From positions 1 to 18,646 of the forward strand of contig JBBDTC010000292.1 in NCBI GenBank assembly GCA_040904625.1: a stretch of 18,646 bases of DNA, read 5' to 3'. Made by a program: the position numbers and the translations under genes. The number at the start of each line of letters is the position of its first letter. Position 1 is the first letter of the stretch. The notes under the pieces are model-generated. The model worked only from the letters and a program-made list of their open reading frames with translations. It had not been told where the DNA came from and made no database searches. Positions 15,509 through 18,646 of the stretch are shown here, one piece after another. This DNA is from JACKNG01 sp040904625. Lineage in GTDB: Bacteria > Pseudomonadota > Gammaproteobacteria > Ga0077536.

Positions 15509-16960
15509 ATGACTGGCGCCACTTTCGCCTCTGCGAGCACCCTCGTGGCGGACTTGCGCGATGGCGTGCTGAGCTCGGCCGAACTCACTGAAACCTGCAT
15601 CGAGCGCATCGAGCGCCTGGATGGCGCGCTCAATGCCGTGGTCGTGCGTTGTTTCGAACAGGCGCGGTCGGCGGCACGGGCGGCCGATGCAGCGCGCGCC
15701 GCGGGCAAGTTGCTCGGGCCCTTGCACGGCCTGCCGATGACTATCAAGGAAGCATACGATCTGGCGGGCACCGCGACGACCTGGGGCATCCCGGACTACG
15801 CCGGCAATGTCGCGAGCCGCGACGCCGAAGCAGTGCGCCGCCTGCGCGCGGCCGGGGCGCATATCCTCGGCAAGACCAACGTGCCACTCGGGCTCGCCGA
15901 TTTCCAGAGTTACAACGACATCTACGGCCAGACCAGCAACCCCTGGGACCTGACCCGTACCCCGGGCGGCTCGTCCGGTGGTTCGTCAGCTGCGCTGGCC
16001 GCCGGCTTCACAGCGCTGGAGATCGGATCGGATATCGGCGGTTCGATCCGTAATCCCGCGCATTATTGCGGCGTCTATGGCCACAAGCCGACCTGGGGCA
16101 TTGTGCCGGACCGCGGTCACGCGCTGCCGGGTACGGCGGCACCGGCCGATCTCGCCGTGTGCGGGCCGCTCGCGCGCAGTGCGGAGGATCTCGCCTTGGC
16201 CCTTGAATTGCTCGCCGGGCCAGATGCACGCCAGGGGCGTGGCTGGCAGTTGGCATTGCCCCGGCCGGCCAAAACGCGTCTGGCCGACTTTCGCGTCGCG
16301 GTCTGGCCGCAGGCGGACTTCGCGCCGGTCGCGGACGCGGTTGCCGCGCGCGTGCAACACGTGGCGGACGTCCTCGCACGTTCGGGTGCCAGGGTCTCCG
16401 ATCGTGCGCGCCCGGCGATTGACGTCGACCATGCACTCGATACCTATTACGCCCTGCTGTGGGGAGTGATTGGCGCCGGCGTTCCGGACGCAGTGCACGA
16501 AAAGCGTAAGCATGAAGCGCTCGGTTTCGCGCCGTCCGACCGCAGTCCGCGCGCCCGCGCCATTCGTAACGCCGTGCAGGATCAGCGCACCTGGATGCAG
16601 CATCACCAGCAACGCTACCGCCTGCGCGAGGCCTGGGATGCTTTCTTCGAAGAATGGGACATCCTGATCTGCCCGCAGATGCCGACCACCGCGTTCGCGC
16701 ACGACCATACCCCGCCGACGACACGCGAAATCCTCATCGATGGCCGCCGGCATCCCTATCTCGAGCAGCTGCATTGGGCGGGCCTCGTCACCGTCGCCCA
16801 TCTGCCGAGCACGGTGTTCCCGACCGGCCCTGCCGCGGACGGTCTGCCGCTCGGTCTGCAGGCTGTGGGCCGCGAGTTCGATGATTTCGTCACCATCGAT
16901 TTCTGTCGGCTGCTGGCCGCGGAGGTTGGGGGCTTCGTTCCTCCCCCGGGTTATGCGTAA
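15509..16960 (+). CDS. amidase signature family hydrolase
   Basis: A 483-residue amidase-signature enzyme, expected to hydrolyse a carboxamide to acid and ammonia (or an amine) in the cytoplasm. The catalytic triad is visible and correctly spaced: Lys80 in HGLPMTIKEAYD, cis-Ser155 in TPGGSSGGSSAAL, and nucleophile Ser179 in GSDIGGSIRNPAHYCGVYG; the 75- and 24-residue spacings equal those of mammalian FAAH. GKTNVP (121-126) is also typical. It lacks the tight gat-operon context of GatA, so a stand-alone amidase for an aliphatic or aryl amide is likelier. The start ATG has GGGGAG ten bases upstream, within a hairpin. The SDR gene follows 48 bases after its stop and is probably cotranscribed. 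Confidence 0.9.
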   Translation: MTGATFASASTLVADLRDGVLSSAELTETCIERIERLDGALNAVVVRCFEQARSAARAADAARAAGKLLGPLHGLPMTIKEAYDLAGTATTWGIPDYAGNVASRDAEAVRRLRAAGAHILGKTNVPLGLADFQSYNDIYGQTSNPWDLTRTPGGSSGGSSAALAAGFTALEIGSDIGGSIRNPAHYCGVYGHKPTWGIVPDRGHALPGTAAPADLAVCGPLARSAEDLALALELLAGPDARQGRGWQLALPRPAKTRLADFRVAVWPQADFAPVADAVAARVQHVADVLARSGARVSDRARPAIDVDHALDTYYALLWGVIGAGVPDAVHEKRKHEALGFAPSDRSPRARAIRNAVQDQRTWMQHHQQRYRLREAWDAFFEEWDILICPQMPTTAFAHDHTPPTTREILIDGRRHPYLEQLHWAGLVTVAHLPSTVFPTGPAADGLPLGLQAVGREFDDFVTIDFCRLLAAEVGGFVPPPGYA

Positions 16961-17008
16961 GCACGTCGGGCTTGATGTGGTGGTTTGGAATAACGGGGAA
17001 ACGAGACC

Positions 17009-17785
17009 ATGGACCTGAAAAACCGCATCGCCGTCATCACCGGCGGCGCCAGTGGGATCGGTGCCGCGCTCGCGCGACGTTTCCACACCGAGGGGGCCAA
17101 AGGGATCGCTATCGCTGATGTGCAGTCGGGGCCGCTGGCCGCGGTCGCAGCCGAGATAGGCGCCCTGGCCGTACCCTGTGATGTTGCCCGTGAAGCCGAT
17201 GTCCAGGCGCTGGTCGCGCACGTCGAGGCGGAGCTCGGGCCGATCGATGTATTCTGCTCCAACGCCGGCATTGCCCGTCTCGGCGACGAGGACGCGCCGA
17301 ACGAGGAATGGCAACTCAACTGGGACATCCATGTCATGGCCCATGTCTACGCGGTGCGCGCGGTGGCGCCGTCGATGGCGGCGCGCGGTGATGGCTACCT
17401 CATCCATACCGCCTCAGCCGCTGGCTTGCTTTCGCACATCCAGTCGGCCACTTATGCCGTCACTAAACACGCCTGTGTCGCCTTCGCCGAGTGGGTCGCG
17501 ATCAAATATCGCGAGCAGGGCGTGAAAGTCTCGGTGTTGGCACCGCAGGCCGTCCGCACGCCCATGACCGATCGGCCTGACGGCGCTTCGGTCGCCAGTC
17601 AGGACGGCATGATCGAAGCGGACGAACTTGCCGAATGCGTCATCCAGGGCATGGCGCGTGAGGAATTCCTGATCCTTCCGCACCCGGTGGTACGTGATTA
17701 CATGCTGCGCAAGGCCACGGATGTCGATCGCTGGCTCAGCGGTATGGGGCGTTGGCGTGCGCGAAGCGGCCCCGCGGCATCATGA
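17009..17785 (+). CDS. SDR-family NAD(P)-dependent oxidoreductase
   Basis: A 258-residue classical short-chain dehydrogenase/reductase interconverting an alcohol and a ketone. The cofactor motif TGGASGIG is at 11-18, Asp37 at the end of the second strand (IADV) favours NAD over NADP, and SNAG (84-87) replaces the usual NNAG. Catalytic Ser136, Tyr149 and Lys153 (YAVTK) are present. The usual catalytic Asn of the alpha-4 helix (DxNV) is His108 in WDIHVMAHVYA, a single-base difference from Asn. The substrate cannot be told. GGGGAA stands about ten bases before the ATG. It follows the amidase closely and ends four bases from the convergent DsbA-type gene. Confidence 0.92.
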   Translation: MDLKNRIAVITGGASGIGAALARRFHTEGAKGIAIADVQSGPLAAVAAEIGALAVPCDVAREADVQALVAHVEAELGPIDVFCSNAGIARLGDEDAPNEEWQLNWDIHVMAHVYAVRAVAPSMAARGDGYLIHTASAAGLLSHIQSATYAVTKHACVAFAEWVAIKYREQGVKVSVLAPQAVRTPMTDRPDGASVASQDGMIEADELAECVIQGMAREEFLILPHPVVRDYMLRKATDVDRWLSGMGRWRARSGPAAS

Positions 17786-17789
17786 GCGT

Positions 17790-18425
17790 TCAGGCGCGGC
17801 GTGTGGCCGCGCTAGGCAGGTTGGTGATGCGCTGCATCTCGGGGTCGTCGAACAGGCTTGGGTCGGCGAGGTAGTCGAGCAGGAGATCGGTCGTATCCAG
17901 GCCCCAGAAGAGTTCGCCAGCGACGGCGAAGGTCGGCACCCCGTAGACGCCGCGTGCGAGCGCGTCCTCGGTATTGTGGCGCAGCGTGGCCTTGACCTGA
18001 TCATCTCCGATCAGGGCGTCGACGTCGTCGACATTCAGGCGCGTCGCGAGCGCATGCAGCCCTGCAGAGGTTTGCACGTCGCCACCCTCGCCCCAGATGT
18101 AATCGAAGATGTTGCCGACGATCTCGCGCCCCGCGCCGAGAGCAATCGCTAGACGCAGGGCACCGAGCGGATTGAACGGGTGCGCCGGCGGTGTGCGGTA
18201 GGGTACGCCCAGGCGCGCCGCCAGCCAGTGGCAGTAACGATAGGTCTGGACGCGCTTGGCCGGGATCTCGGCCGGGCCCTTATGCTCCCAGTGCCATAGC
18301 AGGCCAGCGAAGAGCACCGGCGTCAGGCGCACTTCGACATCGTCCGGCAGGCGATGGAGATGCTTGAACTGGAGGTAGGCGTACGGCGAGATGAAATCGA
18401 AATACCAGTCTGCGCTGCGTTTCAC
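17790..18425 (-). CDS. DsbA-family / 2-hydroxychromene-2-carboxylate isomerase-like protein
   Basis: A 211-residue thioredoxin-fold protein of the GST-kappa/HCCA-isomerase group. The N terminus reads DWYFDFISPYAYL with Ser13 where thioredoxins have the active Cys, as in HCCA isomerases, which use glutathione to isomerise an aromatic-catabolism intermediate. The later blocks HPFNPLGALRLAIA and GVYGVPTF (cis-Pro) with ELFWGLD also fit. I chose the GTG at 18425 because AGGAG (18433-18437) is seven bases upstream and the family starts at this strand; a longer frame to 18515 adds unrelated residues. No naphthalene-type genes are near, so the true substrate may be another glutathione conjugate. Confidence 0.9.
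   Translation of the reverse strand: MKRSADWYFDFISPYAYLQFKHLHRLPDDVEVRLTPVLFAGLLWHWEHKGPAEIPAKRVQTYRYCHWLAARLGVPYRTPPAHPFNPLGALRLAIALGAGREIVGNIFDYIWGEGGDVQTSAGLHALATRLNVDDVDALIGDDQVKATLRHNTEDALARGVYGVPTFAVAGELFWGLDTTDLLLDYLADPSLFDDPEMQRITNLPSAATRRA
17794..17812. terminator. GC hairpin at the convergent gene junction
   Basis: GCGCGGC (17794-17800) and GCCGCGC (17806-17812) form a perfect 7-bp stem with a five-base loop inside the last codons of the DsbA-type gene, just past the SDR stop. It could slow transcription from either side, but lacks a T tract, so its role as a terminator is inferred from position. Confidence 0.35.
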
Positions 18426-18646
18426 GTCCGGGCTCCTGTTGCCATGTGGTGGCGCCATTGTGCGCGGCAGGTGCAAGTTGCGAAAGACTGTTCGGCGCCC
18501 GCCCGCGGTCGCCACTAAATGTGGCTGAATGCGGTATGGTCGTCACCCATGCCCTAAGGGTCCGTGCCACAATAACTCAGCTATTTGGAATGCCGATCCA
18601 TCTCGTCTGGCAGCGTTGCTCGTCAGTTGAATAGAACCACTATTCG
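18426..18646. other. intergenic sequence to window end, nothing recognised
   Basis: This 221-base stretch upstream of the DsbA-type gene should contain its promoter. I see no supported reading frame, RNA gene or strong repeat; a short palindrome CCCTAAGGG at about 18553 is not enough to call a site. Confidence 0.45.

Noticed and set aside
15986..17407. Minus-strand open frame of 473 codons across the amidase and SDR genes
   Set aside because: It spans two well-supported plus-strand genes and has no recognisable domain.
1..18646. CRISPR array, insertion sequence, tRNA, riboswitch
   Set aside because: No regularly spaced repeats, transposase motifs, terminal inverted repeats, cloverleaf or known aptamer pattern was found by reading both strands.

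Overview
The window is about 18.6 kb of GC-rich proteobacterial chromosome. A DUF1840-type protein, a small Lys-rich protein beginning MPKERKSNKE and a complete glycogen cluster all resemble Beta- or Gammaproteobacteria; this placement is an inference from gene content, with no rRNA or marker gene to confirm it. Genes are closely packed. I see no mobile element, CRISPR array, tRNA or rRNA.

Region 1 (1-4170) is the unusual part. It holds an acyl-CoA synthetase-like adenylate-forming enzyme, a convergent DUF1840 protein, a decayed VOC (glyoxalase-fold) gene, and a UGSC-family protein whose reading frame is interrupted by a single in-frame TGA (2491-2493). That TGA sits exactly at the U of the family's U-G-S-C motif. 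Twelve bases after it begins an 8-bp hairpin with a GTG loop, placed as expected for a bacterial SECIS element. I therefore annotate one 222-residue selenoprotein, not two fragments. Its stop overlaps (ATGA) the start of a 352-residue protein of unknown function with a CAPC motif. An 11-bp tandem duplication lies just before that junction; removing one copy would fuse the two reading frames. A small Lys-rich protein follows.

Region 2 (4309-14226, minus strand) is a glycogen operon transcribed in the order glgC, glgA, glgP, glgX, malQ, probably followed by a small secreted glycine-rich protein. Together these make ADP-glucose, polymerise it, phosphorolyse the glucan, debranch the limit dextrin and recycle short maltodextrins. 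The branching enzyme GlgB is not in the window.

Region 3 (14227-18646) starts with a tandem-domain universal stress protein divergent from glgC. It continues with an amidase-signature hydrolase whose ribosome-binding site lies in a perfect hairpin, and an SDR oxidoreductase with His in place of the usual catalytic Asn. A convergent DsbA/HCCA-isomerase-like protein ends the gene content. The last 221 bases hold no gene I can support.
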